Assembly: GCF_002968295.1 (NCBI RefSeq)
Contig: NZ_CP134399.1
Span: 124,001-188,000 of the forward strand
Reading direction: 5' to 3'
Length of the DNA stretch: 64,000 bases
DNA from: Mycobacterium sp. ITM-2016-00317
GTDB taxonomy: Bacteria > Actinomycetota > Actinomycetes > Mycobacteriales > Mycobacteriaceae
Shown piece after piece: positions 8,215 to 16,805 of the stretch. A model generated the notes under the pieces. It made no database searches, was not told the origin of the DNA, and was given only the letters and a program-made list of their open reading frames with translations. Position 1 is the stretch's first letter. Each line of letters opens with the position of its first letter. The position numbers and the translations under genes are program-made.

Positions 8215-9182
8215 CAATTAGCTCCGACTGCTCGGCAAGCGTGACCGTTGACCGCGACCAGCTCGGCTGCCGCATTCGCCAGATAGCCGTCCGCTGGCAC
8301 ATAACTAGGGATCGCTTGCACGAATGCCCTGCGGTACTGAGCGGATAGCGATGCAAAATCGCCGAACGTCGCATTCAGACTCTGTACGCCCAGGTTCTGC
8401 ATCTCACCTGCACTGGCTCCCATGGGCAGGGGAAGCCTCTGCCATATTGCTCGTTGTTCAGGTGACCACTGGTAGCTGGGAATATTCGGATCTGATTCGA
8501 GCCATTCTGCGGTCTCGCTATCGAATGCCTCAGTAGCTGAAATCCAGGCACTGCAAACTGACAGCGGAGCGGTCAAGTACCGAGAGGGATGGGCCGGATC
8601 CTGCGGGGCTTCAACACTCAAGGGTGGACTCGTCGGAAGGACAAACGGTGCTCGCGACGCAGCAGAGCCATATGTAATGGCGGAGCATATGTACCCGATT
8701 GCATTCGAGGCGGCGGTAGCTACACGCGCGAGGTGGTCGTCGTTAGGGGAGTAAGTTGAGACCGAGTCGGCATAAGCGCGCCAATACGCAATTGACTGTT
8801 CGTATAGCTCTCGCATCACGCGGTGGGGAGTCAGCTTGGCTAATGCCACAGCTCCTTCGGCGGCGACTCGCATTGCATCCGCAACCGCCTCGTACTGTTT
8901 CCGTTGGTCGGAGGTCCAATCTGATGCCGGAACCGACGGATCCCGATCGTTCCACCCATCGGCTGCTTGTGCAGAGAACGTTTCCGAAATCGGCGCCCAC
9001 GACGCGCACGAAGCATCCTCGGTAATGATGTCGACTGGGCCGTCATCGCCGGCACTAGCGATATCTGACTTGTCGATTGCAGTCGTCGGCACGGAAGAAG
9101 CCACTGCGGGTCCCCCCGGGCCTGAGTCGCCGCGGACGACAAGCATCGTCGCGACGACCGTCAGCACGACGACGACTAGCAC
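8214..9182 (-). CDS. membrane-anchored protein of unknown function, ESX-1 variable cassette (paralogue B), 5' end interrupted
   Basis: 322 residues from a GTG at 9182, paralogous to 4996-6015. It shares the motif TPHRVMRELYEQSIAYW, four cysteine sites (SCASWA, YICSAI, VCSAW, HACRAV) and the ending QYRRAF...HACRAV. The GTG falls inside the membrane helix (LVVVVLTVVATMLVV). The frame stays open upstream for 14 codons to a TGA at 9225-9227 and then continues open to 9461, so the gene was probably longer and is split by a nonsense change. Base composition is clearly more AT-rich than the neighbours. Its function is unknown; the duplicated arrangement around espK is the main clue. Confidence 0.7.
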   Translation of the reverse strand: MLVVVVLTVVATMLVVRGDSGPGGPAVASSVPTTAIDKSDIASAGDDGPVDIITEDASCASWAPISETFSAQAADGWNDRDPSVPASDWTSDQRKQYEAVADAMRVAAEGAVALAKLTPHRVMRELYEQSIAYWRAYADSVSTYSPNDDHLARVATAASNAIGYICSAITYGSAASRAPFVLPTSPPLSVEAPQDPAHPSRYLTAPLSVCSAWISATEAFDSETAEWLESDPNIPSYQWSPEQRAIWQRLPLPMGASAGEMQNLGVQSLNATFGDFASLSAQYRRAFVQAIPSYVPADGYLANAAAELVAVNGHACRAVGAN

Positions 9183-9224
9183 CGCAAGCCCGACGAGGAC
9201 CCACTTGCCGCTAATGCTCGAATC

Positions 9225-9461
9225 TCAAGAGGCGGCCACCTGCTGGTCCGATTCCGTGGTGGGAAGGGGCCCGCCGAAGGAATCAGCGTGCGGTTCGCGA
9301 GGAGGTTGCGACGGCGGCCATTCCCCGGGAGGCGGCATAGTCACGCGACCCGATCCCGTTGGTGCCCGATCATCTCCAATCCCCTTTCGGGTCGCTGGCG
9401 ACCCGTTGTGTAGAGCATCAGCCGTCGTCCAATTCAGAGTACGAGAGGAACGACGAACCAA
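9225..9461 (-). pseudogene. probable N-terminal fragment of paralogue B, cut off by in-frame TGA
   Basis: The 78-codon open frame ends at the TGA 9225-9227 and is in the same frame as the gene ending at 8214. Its last part (MPPPGEWPPSQPPREP...) looks like the Pro-rich cytosolic arm that often precedes a membrane helix in mycobacterial proteins. Removing the stop would give one protein of about 415 residues. The true start is uncertain (GTG at 9461 or a later codon). A sequencing error at one base, a real nonsense mutation and TGA read-through cannot be told apart here. I see no gene in 9462-9539. Confidence 0.5.
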
Positions 9462-9539
9462 CTGTCGCTGATTTCGTACCTTTAATGGCCACAGTGCCCA
9501 CGCCCGAAAACCGCATTACCGAGACATTCACGGCCACTG

Positions 9540-9878
9540 CTACTCCGTATCTGGGATCTCAGCCGTGATCTCGGCGACCACCGCATCGATCCGCTCACGG
9601 TCGGCATCGATCGCCGCTGACGCTTCGGCACTCGCCTTGTGCAGCGCCTGGTTCACTCGCTGTTCGACCTCCTCGGCGCCGAGACGCAGCAGGCCGTCCT
9701 CGATGTACACGTCCTTGAGCCACTGGTGGCCGTTGAGCGTCACTTCGACTGTGTCGTTCTCATCGGAAGCCGTGAACGATGACGTCGCCATCTTGTCCAG
9801 CTGCTCGTCCATCAGTGCTTGCAGCCGCCGCGCTTGGCGAAGTACCGCAGCCACTTCCGGATGCATGTCGTCGGTCAC
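9540..9878 (-). CDS. espL: EspL, YbaB/EbfC-like ESX-1-associated protein
   Basis: 112 residues, matching Rv3880c (EspL, about 115). The layout is an N-terminal helix, a short beta region (TVEVTLNGHQWLKDVYIEDGLLRLG) and a C-terminal helix, as in the YbaB/EbfC nucleoid-associated family. EspL has been reported to stabilise EspE, EspF and EspH and affect ESX-1 secretion. The GTG start overlaps the espB stop (GTGA), so translation is coupled to espB. Composition returns to the high GC of the core locus here. No break is seen. Confidence 0.9.
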   Translation of the reverse strand: MTDDMHPEVAAVLRQARRLQALMDEQLDKMATSSFTASDENDTVEVTLNGHQWLKDVYIEDGLLRLGAEEVEQRVNQALHKASAEASAAIDADRERIDAVVAEITAEIPDTE

Positions 9879-11486
9879 TGCTGGTCCCCCTTCTTCGTGA
9901 CATCCCCACCACGCCGTCGTGGCCGTACCCCGATGACCTGCTCGGTGTGCGGGCGGTCCTCCACGTAGAGCGGTTCATCCGGTGAAAGCTGCGGATTGCG
10001 CTTCTTCTCACCGGTTCCGGAGCCCTGCGCTCCGCCCATCATCGGCGCCATCCCCCCGCCGGCCATCCCACCGGCAGCGCCGCCGCCGGCGCCGCCGGTG
10101 ACGCCCGGCCCTGCCGCCGCGGCCGGGACGATCGGTGTCGGCGCCACCGTCTCCGCGGTGACCGCCGGTTGCATTGGCGTAGCGGGGATTCCACCGCCAC
10201 CACCACCGCCTCCACCTCGGGAGCCGGCGCGCCGCCGCAGCCGGCCTCAGACTCGGATCACTCGGCAGCTTGGGATCGCCCTTGCCGGCATTGGGCATTC
10301 CGCCCGCAGGAGAACCCCCACCCGGCGAGCCACCACCTTGGGACCCACCGCCCGGTGAACCGCCTTGCGAACCTCCTTGGGGTGCAGCCTGTTGCCCGCT
10401 CTGCGCTGCCTGTTCAGCCGCCGACATGGGTGACATCGGCGCCTCCTGCGGCACTGGTGGCTGCTGCCCACCCGGCTGCTGACCGCCCGACCCAGACGCC
10501 TGCCCGGCGCCGGACCCTGTCGTGCGTCGGGCCTCGTCCTCGGTCTGTGCCGCCGCGCCCCGCTGCCGGGGATCACCGTTCCGTGTCACCGGTGCGGTCG
10601 GCGCCACCGCGTCGGGACGCGGTTGCGGCGGCTGCACGGGCGTGGGTCGACCCACTTTCGCGTAGGTCTCGCGGATCGCCTCGGACTCCTGGTAGAGATG
10701 CTCCATCTGGAGTTGCACGGCACGTCGGGCGCCCCCGTCCATCGGTGTGGACATCAACTGCGTCTGCAGCGCTTCGTACTGGGCCCGGATCGGCGCGTTG
10801 GCCGTCTTCGCCTGATCATGCGCGACCGCCAGCTTCTCGGCCTCCGCCGCCAGCTGAGTCCACTTGCCCGCCAACGCTTGCAGCCAACCCCCGAACGACT
10901 TGAACTTCACGTAGGCGGCTTCGGCCGCCGCGCCCTCCCAGTTCTGGATCTTGATCTCGAACGGAAGCGAGGCCTCGGCCAGCCGGGTGGCGTTGCCGCT
11001 CCACTGCGCCGCGGCGGCCCGCAGCGCCGCGGCCTGATCGCCTTCGATCAGTTTGTTATCGGTTTCGATGGGGTCCAGGATGTCGCCGTCGGCGGCGACG
11101 TCCTCGAAGACGCCCATCGGTGGGGGAGGAGGTGGCGCCGGCGTCGCATTGGCGCCCACGGGGACGGGTGCCGACGCCGGAGACGACGTGCCACCGGGAA
11201 TGGTGTTGTCGATGTTTCCCGCCGATGCTTCATCGACAGTCCGATAGGCCTGTCCGACGAGGCGCAGGGTTTCGGCGAGCCGCCGGCTTTCGCCCTTTCC
11301 CCACTCCTGCTCGGCACCGAGCGCCTCGGCGTTCTTGATCAGATTCCGCACCGACGCGGTTGTCGGCGTGAGCTTGTCGGGGTCTGCCACCGGGACCGCA
11401 GCGGGATCGTTCCCCCACGGAATCCCCTCGATCAGCGTCGCCTTGCCGTCGAGATCGTCGGGGTCGACCTTGAGTTCGTCCGCCAT
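9875..11486 (-). pseudogene. espB: EspB, ESX-1 substrate, with apparent frameshift in the Gly-rich region
   Basis: EspB is a PE-PPE-like ESX-1 substrate that oligomerises and is trimmed at its C-terminus by MycP1. The start MADELKVDPDDLDGKATLIEG lies after a GGAGGA ribosome site. The WxG-type sequence NWEGAAAEA and the export motif YRTVD (Y81-D85) are present. From the start the frame runs through ...LPSDPSLRPAA and then turns into an Arg/Trp-rich non-native tail to 10008. The proper ending (MQPAVTAETVAPTPIV ... EPLYVEDRPHTEQVIGVRPRR) is in another frame, ending at 9875. The switch lies at about 10232-10245, equal to one extra base, inside GC repeats. Corrected, it would be 536 residues. A sequencing error is likely, because EspB is a core substrate. 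Confidence 0.85.
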
Positions 11487-11517
11487 TACGCGTCCTCCCC
11501 CTGTCGCGCATGCCCGG

Positions 11518-12915
11518 TCATGGCTCGAGCACCATCTGGTAGCGGCTTTCCTCACGCGGATTGATCAGTCGGATCGGCAGTTGCTTGTGCCGCGGAGTGG
11601 CGATGAAGTTGTCTCGCAACGTGACCCGTCCGACACCCGGGTGCGGACGCAGGTACGTCGTCGCATTCGGCCACGTCACCTTCGCCACTTGGTCGATCCG
11701 GGCATTGACGAAGCCGGCGAACTCCCCGAACTGTGGCTGCAGTGTCACGACCGCGCCCGCGGCCGCCGACCTCACCACGAATTGGGTGAACAACCGCGCG
11801 TTACCGAGGTTGATGCTGACATCGACGTCGTCGAACGGCATGTACACCGGATAGCGGTCCGCGGTCTCGCCGACCAGCACCCCGGCGGATCCGATGGGCA
11901 ACTCGTAGTGCCGGTCGCTGACCGGCGTCTGGCCCAGCAGCGCAGCGCGCTGACCGCCGTACAGACACGAAAAGCCGCGCGGTGTCGAGGGATTCGCAAG
12001 TGTGGTCAGCAGCACGGTGGTGGTGGGCGCCGAGCCTGGTGCGATCCGAACCCGGGTGAGCGTGTGATCGGCCCGTGCCGACCACCACACGTCCGGCCCG
12101 CCCGGGGCGTGGTAAGCGGCGGTGAAAGTACTGCGGCCTTTGACCATCGACCACGTTTCGCGTTCGAAGCTGATCTCGGTGGCGCGGTCGAAGTCGTCGA
12201 AGCTGCGCGCGGGCCGGGCGTCGACGCCCTTGCCTGCCAGGTGGTCGGCGATCCGCGTGGTTGACGACACCAGGTACTGCGCCAGCCCGGCAACTCCTTC
12301 CCCACGCCGCAGGGCGGACTTCCGCGTCTTGTCCGGATCCGCCCGCAGCACGATCCAGGTCCGGCGGTTCGCCGGCGCCGGGTACGGGCCGACGACCTGC
12401 TCGTAAAGGGCGACGAGCGCAGCCGGCGCGGTCTTACCCACCCGGTAGCCCGCCGACACGATGTCGGCCTCCAGATCCGGGCAGTACGCGGTGAGCAGCT
12501 CTTCCACGAGCCGGGTATCGACGACGTCGTCGGTGGCTGCAGCGCCGTTGACGATCACCGTCGGGGTGAACGGTCGCGAAATGAGCTCGATCACCGACAC
12601 CACGTAGTCGTCCTGCCAGCGCAGCGCGACGTGGTCGCCGGGCAGCACCGTGGCGCCGACGGCAGGTTCGGACGGTCGCGGCGGGGGCTGCCTGTGGCGA
12701 CGCCGCCATGCGAAAAGTGCTGCCACCCAACCGCTGGGGCGTCGGCCGCGGATCGTGACCACCGATCCCAGACCGATCAGCACCGCCAGGGTGATGCCCA
12801 GCCACATCAGGTCCAGCTGGGCGAAGACCAGCAGGACCGCCGGGATCAGCGTCGCCGCCCACAGCGCGTGGCCGGTGGTGAAGCGCAGTCCGAAAATGGA
12901 CACCAACCTGTTCAT
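11518..12915 (-). CDS. eccE1: EccE1, ESX-1 membrane complex component
   Basis: 465 residues against about 462 for Rv3882c. Two N-terminal membrane helices (residues about 15-60, HALWAATLIPAVLLVFAQL and MWLGITLAVLIGLGSVV) are followed by a cytosolic domain, as expected for EccE, the peripheral subunit of the ESX inner-membrane complex. The gene overlaps mycP1 by four bases (ATGA) and lies 31 bases before the espB start, so mycP1-eccE1-espB-espL form one operon. The frame is intact throughout. Confidence 0.93.
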   Translation of the reverse strand: MNRLVSIFGLRFTTGHALWAATLIPAVLLVFAQLDLMWLGITLAVLIGLGSVVTIRGRRPSGWVAALFAWRRRHRQPPPRPSEPAVGATVLPGDHVALRWQDDYVVSVIELISRPFTPTVIVNGAAATDDVVDTRLVEELLTAYCPDLEADIVSAGYRVGKTAPAALVALYEQVVGPYPAPANRRTWIVLRADPDKTRKSALRRGEGVAGLAQYLVSSTTRIADHLAGKGVDARPARSFDDFDRATEISFERETWSMVKGRSTFTAAYHAPGGPDVWWSARADHTLTRVRIAPGSAPTTTVLLTTLANPSTPRGFSCLYGGQRAALLGQTPVSDRHYELPIGSAGVLVGETADRYPVYMPFDDVDVSINLGNARLFTQFVVRSAAAGAVVTLQPQFGEFAGFVNARIDQVAKVTWPNATTYLRPHPGVGRVTLRDNFIATPRHKQLPIRLINPREESRYQMVLEP

Positions 12916-14258
12916 CGGCGCCTCAATGCGCGCCGTGCCAGCGCCCCGGCACCGAGCAGCGCCGCCACCCCGCCGCTGACCGCGACCACCGCGGTGATCG
13001 GGGTGCGGTCGGGCGGAGGCACGTACACCGGCGGCGGGATCTCCTTGATGTTGTACGGGATCTCGGCCGGCCCCGGCGGGACCTCCCAGGTCAACGCCGC
13101 GACCGGGTCGATCACCCCGGCTCCCACGACGTTGTTCACCCCGCCGCCGGGATGCCTTGCGGTGGCGGTGATCCGGTTGATGACCTGAGCCGGCGTCAAC
13201 TCCGGGAAGCGTTGCCGGATGAGCGCGGCCAGGCCCGAGACGTAGGCCGCCGAGAACGACGTGCCGGCGATCGGGATGGGCCCGTCCTCGCCCTGTAACG
13301 CGTTGACCGGAGTGCCGTCGTAGCCGAGCGCGACGAGGTTCTCACCCGGGGCGGCGGCACCGACCCAGGGTCCCTGCATCGAGAAGCCGCTCGGCTGGCC
13401 GTTGGGCGCGATGCTGCCGACCGTGAGGACCAGCGGTGAGTACCAGGCCGGCGAGACGATGGTCTGTACCTGCTGCCAACCGCGCGGGTCGGCGGGGACG
13501 GCGGCGTCGGGCGGGGGGTTCTGCGAGCACTCGTTACCGGTGTTTCCGGCCGCGACGACGATCACCGAGGCCTTGACGTTGACGGCGTAGTTGATCGCGG
13601 CGCCGACGACGGCTTCGTTGATCGGGCGGGTTGTCTTGTAGCAGGCGGCCTCGCTGATGTTGATGACCTGCGCTCCCAGGTTGGCCGCGTGCACGATGGA
13701 GCGGGCCAAGCTACGCAGCGAACCCGCGGTCTGGGTCGCGTTCGGGTCGTTCGGATCATTGCGGGCACCGACCGGGGAGAAACTGTCCGACGTCTGGCGC
13801 AGAGACAGGATGCGGGCGTCGGGGGCCACGCCGACGAATGCGTCTGTCGGTGCGGGTCGGCCGGCAATCACCGCGGCGGTGAGCGTGCCGTGGGCATCAC
13901 AATCCGACATGCCGTTTCCGCCCTGATCGACGAAGTCACCGCCGGGTTCTGCGGGGACCCGCGCCGAGCCGTTCACCCCGGTGTCGATCACCGCGACGGT
14001 GATCCCGGCGCCTGTCGCGAACTTCCGGGCGTCGGTGAGCCGCAGGTAGTCGTTGGCCCACGGGCGGTCGGCGAAGTTCGAGTTCGGAAACACCGTCGGA
14101 GCTGCGCAGATCCGACGCTGCTCCATCGGCTGGTCGGGGCCCGTCTCATCGGGCGGGATGGCCGCCGGATCAATGATCGGCGGCTCGATGGCCCCTGCGG
14201 GCGGTGCCGTCAGGAGCACCAGCGACAGCGCGGCAATCAGCGCACCAATACGCCGCAC
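12912..14258 (-). CDS. mycP1: MycP1 mycosin, subtilisin-like ESX-1 protease
   Basis: 448 residues. A signal peptide (about 1-23, ALIAALSLVLLTAPPAGA) and a C-terminal membrane helix (about 420-443) anchor the enzyme outside the membrane. The catalytic triad is complete: D92 in VIDTG, H123 in DAHGT, S334 in GTSFSAAYVSG, with the oxyanion asparagine N239 in AAGNTGN. Mycosins are essential for ESX assembly, and MycP1 cleaves EspB. The GTG start follows a GGGGTGA ribosome site. The mature start contains the PWANDYLRL wrap-around sequence of mycosins. It is the first gene of the minus-strand ESX-1 operon, so that promoter should lie in 14259-14435. Confidence 0.96.
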   Translation of the reverse strand: MRRIGALIAALSLVLLTAPPAGAIEPPIIDPAAIPPDETGPDQPMEQRRICAAPTVFPNSNFADRPWANDYLRLTDARKFATGAGITVAVIDTGVNGSARVPAEPGGDFVDQGGNGMSDCDAHGTLTAAVIAGRPAPTDAFVGVAPDARILSLRQTSDSFSPVGARNDPNDPNATQTAGSLRSLARSIVHAANLGAQVINISEAACYKTTRPINEAVVGAAINYAVNVKASVIVVAAGNTGNECSQNPPPDAAVPADPRGWQQVQTIVSPAWYSPLVLTVGSIAPNGQPSGFSMQGPWVGAAAPGENLVALGYDGTPVNALQGEDGPIPIAGTSFSAAYVSGLAALIRQRFPELTPAQVINRITATARHPGGGVNNVVGAGVIDPVAALTWEVPPGPAEIPYNIKEIPPPVYVPPPDRTPITAVVAVSGGVAALLGAGALARRALRRR

Positions 14259-14435
14259 GTGATGTCACCCCCCGAAACACCTGACCTGAGTCCCCTGTGC
14301 TGATGCCCGCGCAGCAAACCCATCGACCACCGAGGCGCGGCCCGAGGCGCTGGCCCCGGGCTACGCATTGCATGCACATCGGCCATGCTAAGCGCCCCGG
14401 GACGGGGGTCATTCCGCTTTCTTTGGGGCTGCTGC

Positions 14436-14500
14436 CGCCGAGATTGCGTCTGCGGTGGCTTTCCCGCCCGCTTTTGCGCGCGGAATGCAATTTCGGCGAA
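14436..14500 (-). terminator. imperfect hairpin downstream of ptsH, related to the repeat at 32127-32193
   Basis: GGAATGCAATTTCGGCGA at 14482-14499 is identical to the right arm of the long hairpin at 32127-32193. Its partner at about 14437-14456 (GCCGAGATTGCGTCTGCG) is degraded but still pairs at most positions. The element lies just past the ptsH stop on the minus strand, where the end of the fructose operon transcript is expected. The rest of 14259-14506 holds the region upstream of mycP1 and no gene. Confidence 0.5.
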
Positions 14501-14506
14501 GTGGGG

Positions 14507-14764
14507 TTAGGCGTCGAGGTCCTTCTGCACCAGCTCGGCGATCTTGTTCATCGTGGCCTCGTCGTCGGAGTGGACGGTCACCTCCGCGCCGTTGCCCGCG
14601 CCCAAGGTCATGATCATCAGCGCGGAACCGGCGTCCACGGGTTCCCCGCCGTCCACCGACAGCGTGACGGGGACACCGGACTCGACGGCGGCCTCGGCGA
14701 TGATCGCGGCAGGACGGGCGTGCAGGCCGATGGACGATCCGACGAGGACGGTCTTGCTGGGCAT
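14507..14764 (-). CDS. ptsH: HPr phosphocarrier protein of the PTS
   Basis: 85 residues. HPr carries phosphate from enzyme I to the sugar-specific EIIA domain. The active histidine is H15 in GLHARPA. The conserved regulatory serine site appears as GSALMIM (S47), though actinobacteria mostly lack the HPr kinase that would use it. It is the last gene of the fructose cluster, 32 bases after fruA, with an AGGAGA ribosome site. With ptsI and fruA in the same window the set needed for fructose uptake is complete. Confidence 0.95.
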   Translation of the reverse strand: MPSKTVLVGSSIGLHARPAAIIAEAAVESGVPVTLSVDGGEPVDAGSALMIMTLGAGNGAEVTVHSDDEATMNKIAELVQKDLDA

Positions 14765-14796
14765 GGATTCTCCTTAGTGGGTGACGTGACGGACGG

Positions 14797-16782
14797 TCAG
14801 GTGGTGACGAGTTCGGGTTCGGCCTTCTCGCCGGACTTGATGAACTGTTTGGCGACGACGACGGCCAGCGCGGCCGCGATGGTGCCCGCGACCAACGCGA
14901 TGAGGAACCCGAGCTTGTTGTCGATGGCGAACAGCACGAAGATGCCGCCGTGCGGCGCGCGGGAGGTGGCGCCGAAGGCCATGCACAGCCCGCCGGTGAT
15001 CGCGCCACCGAACATCATCGACGGGATCACCCGCAGCGGATCGGCCGCGGCGAACGGGATGGCGCCCTCGGAGATGAACGACGCACCGAGCAGCCAAGCG
15101 GCCCGGCCGTTCTCCCGTTCCGGCTCGCTGAACAGCCGGGGCCGGACCGTGGTGGCCAACGCCAGCGCCAGCGGAGGCACCATGCCCGCGGCCATCACGG
15201 CGGCCATGATCTGGAACGACGCGGTGGTCGCAGCGGCCAACCCGGCAGTGGCGAACGCATACGCCGCCTTGTTGACCGGGCCGCCGAGGTCGAAGCACAT
15301 CATCAGCCCGAGGATGATGCCGAGGAAGACCGCCGAGGTGCCGGACATCCCGCTGAGCCAGTTGGTCAGGCCGGTGTTGATCAGCGCCAGCGGACGGCCG
15401 ACGAAGAAGAACATGATCAGCCCGACGAACAGCGACGCCCCGAGCGGGACGATGACCACCGGCATCAGACCCCGGAACCATTGCGGCACCTTGAGATTGC
15501 TGATCCACAGGGCGGCGAAGCCGGCGAGCACACCACCGACGATGCCGCCGATGAAGCCACCGCCGACCATCACGGCCAGCGCGCCGGCGGTGAAGCCGGG
15601 CGCGATACCCGGCCGGTCGGCGACGCCGAAGGCGATGTAGCCCGCCAGCGCAGGAACCAGGAAGCCGAACGCGAGACCGCCCAGGCTGTACAGGATCGCG
15701 CCCAGGTACTCGAGGAAGCCGCCCGGCGGCAGGTTGGTCAGCGAGTAGTTCAGCGCGATGTCGTTGCCGGTGTCGGCGATCTCGTAGCCGGCGAACAGGA
15801 AGCCCAGCGCGATCAGCAGCCCGCCCGCGGCGACGAACGGGATCATGTAGCTCACGCCGGTCAGCAGGATCTGGCGGGTGCGGGTGCCCCAGCCGACATC
15901 CCCCGACGGCGCATTCGACGAGGCGGCCGCCCCCGATCCCTCGACGCGGGCCGCATTCGGGTTGTCCGCGGCGGCAACGGCTTCGGCGATCATCTTGGCC
16001 GGCTCATTGATCGCCCGCTTGACCCCGGACGTGACGACGGGCTTGCCGGCGAAGCGGCCTCGGTCCTTGACGCCGATGTCGGTGGCGAAGATGACGGCGT
16101 CCGCCTTGGCGATCGTCTCGGACGGCAGCGGCGTGCTGCCCGAGGAGCCCTGCGTCTCGACGACCAGGTTCACCCCCGCCTCCTTGGCCGCGGCGACCAG
16201 CGAGTCGGCGGCCATGTAGGTGTGCGCGATGCCCGTGGGGCATGCGGTGATCGCGACGAGGTTCTTCGCGGGGCGCGTCTCGGCCGGCTTGTCCGCCGGA
16301 GCCGCCGCCGAAGCCGGGGCGGGATTCACCACGCCGTCGACCAGGCCGACCACCTCGTCGGCCGAGCCTGCTGCACGCAGCGAGGCCACGAAGTCCTTGC
16401 GCACCAACGCCCTTGCCAGGCTGGTCAGCAGCTTCATGTGCTCCTGGCCGCCCGACTCGGGGGCCGCGATCAGGAACACCAGGTCGGCGGGACCGTCCGG
16501 CGCGCCGAAGTCCACGCCGGGCTTGAGCCGGGCGAACCCGATGGTCGCGGTGTCCACGTACGGGGACCGGCAGTGTGGGATCGCGATGCCGCCGGGCAGG
16601 CCGGTGGCCGACTGACCTTCACGCGCCATCGCGGCGCCGACGAGTCCGTCGGCGTCGTTGGTGCGTCCCGCCGCGGCCAGCGCGCCGACCAGCCGGCTGA
16701 TGACGGCCTGCTTGTCCCCGTCGACGGTGACGTCGAGCAGCACGAGGTCGCGCGTGATGATGGGGGCTGCGGAGCTGGTCAT
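14797..16782 (-). CDS. fruA: fructose-specific PTS enzyme IIABC
   Basis: 661 residues with three fused domains. EIIA is at 1-150 with active His H70 in GIAIPHCRS. EIIB is at about 173-270 with phosphocysteine C181 in ITACPTGIAHTYMAA. EIIC is at about 300-640 with multiple membrane helices (GVSYMIPFVAAGGLLIALGF onward). It takes up fructose and delivers fructose 1-phosphate to the cytosol. The domain order and the EIIB motif mark the fructose family. It lies between fruK (23 bases upstream) and ptsH, in one operon. The frame is intact. Confidence 0.95.
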   Translation of the reverse strand: MTSSAAPIITRDLVLLDVTVDGDKQAVISRLVGALAAAGRTNDADGLVGAAMAREGQSATGLPGGIAIPHCRSPYVDTATIGFARLKPGVDFGAPDGPADLVFLIAAPESGGQEHMKLLTSLARALVRKDFVASLRAAGSADEVVGLVDGVVNPAPASAAAPADKPAETRPAKNLVAITACPTGIAHTYMAADSLVAAAKEAGVNLVVETQGSSGSTPLPSETIAKADAVIFATDIGVKDRGRFAGKPVVTSGVKRAINEPAKMIAEAVAAADNPNAARVEGSGAAASSNAPSGDVGWGTRTRQILLTGVSYMIPFVAAGGLLIALGFLFAGYEIADTGNDIALNYSLTNLPPGGFLEYLGAILYSLGGLAFGFLVPALAGYIAFGVADRPGIAPGFTAGALAVMVGGGFIGGIVGGVLAGFAALWISNLKVPQWFRGLMPVVIVPLGASLFVGLIMFFFVGRPLALINTGLTNWLSGMSGTSAVFLGIILGLMMCFDLGGPVNKAAYAFATAGLAAATTASFQIMAAVMAAGMVPPLALALATTVRPRLFSEPERENGRAAWLLGASFISEGAIPFAAADPLRVIPSMMFGGAITGGLCMAFGATSRAPHGGIFVLFAIDNKLGFLIALVAGTIAAALAVVVAKQFIKSGEKAEPELVTT

Positions 16783-16805
16783 GGCACTACCTTTGTCTGT
16801 TGTCG

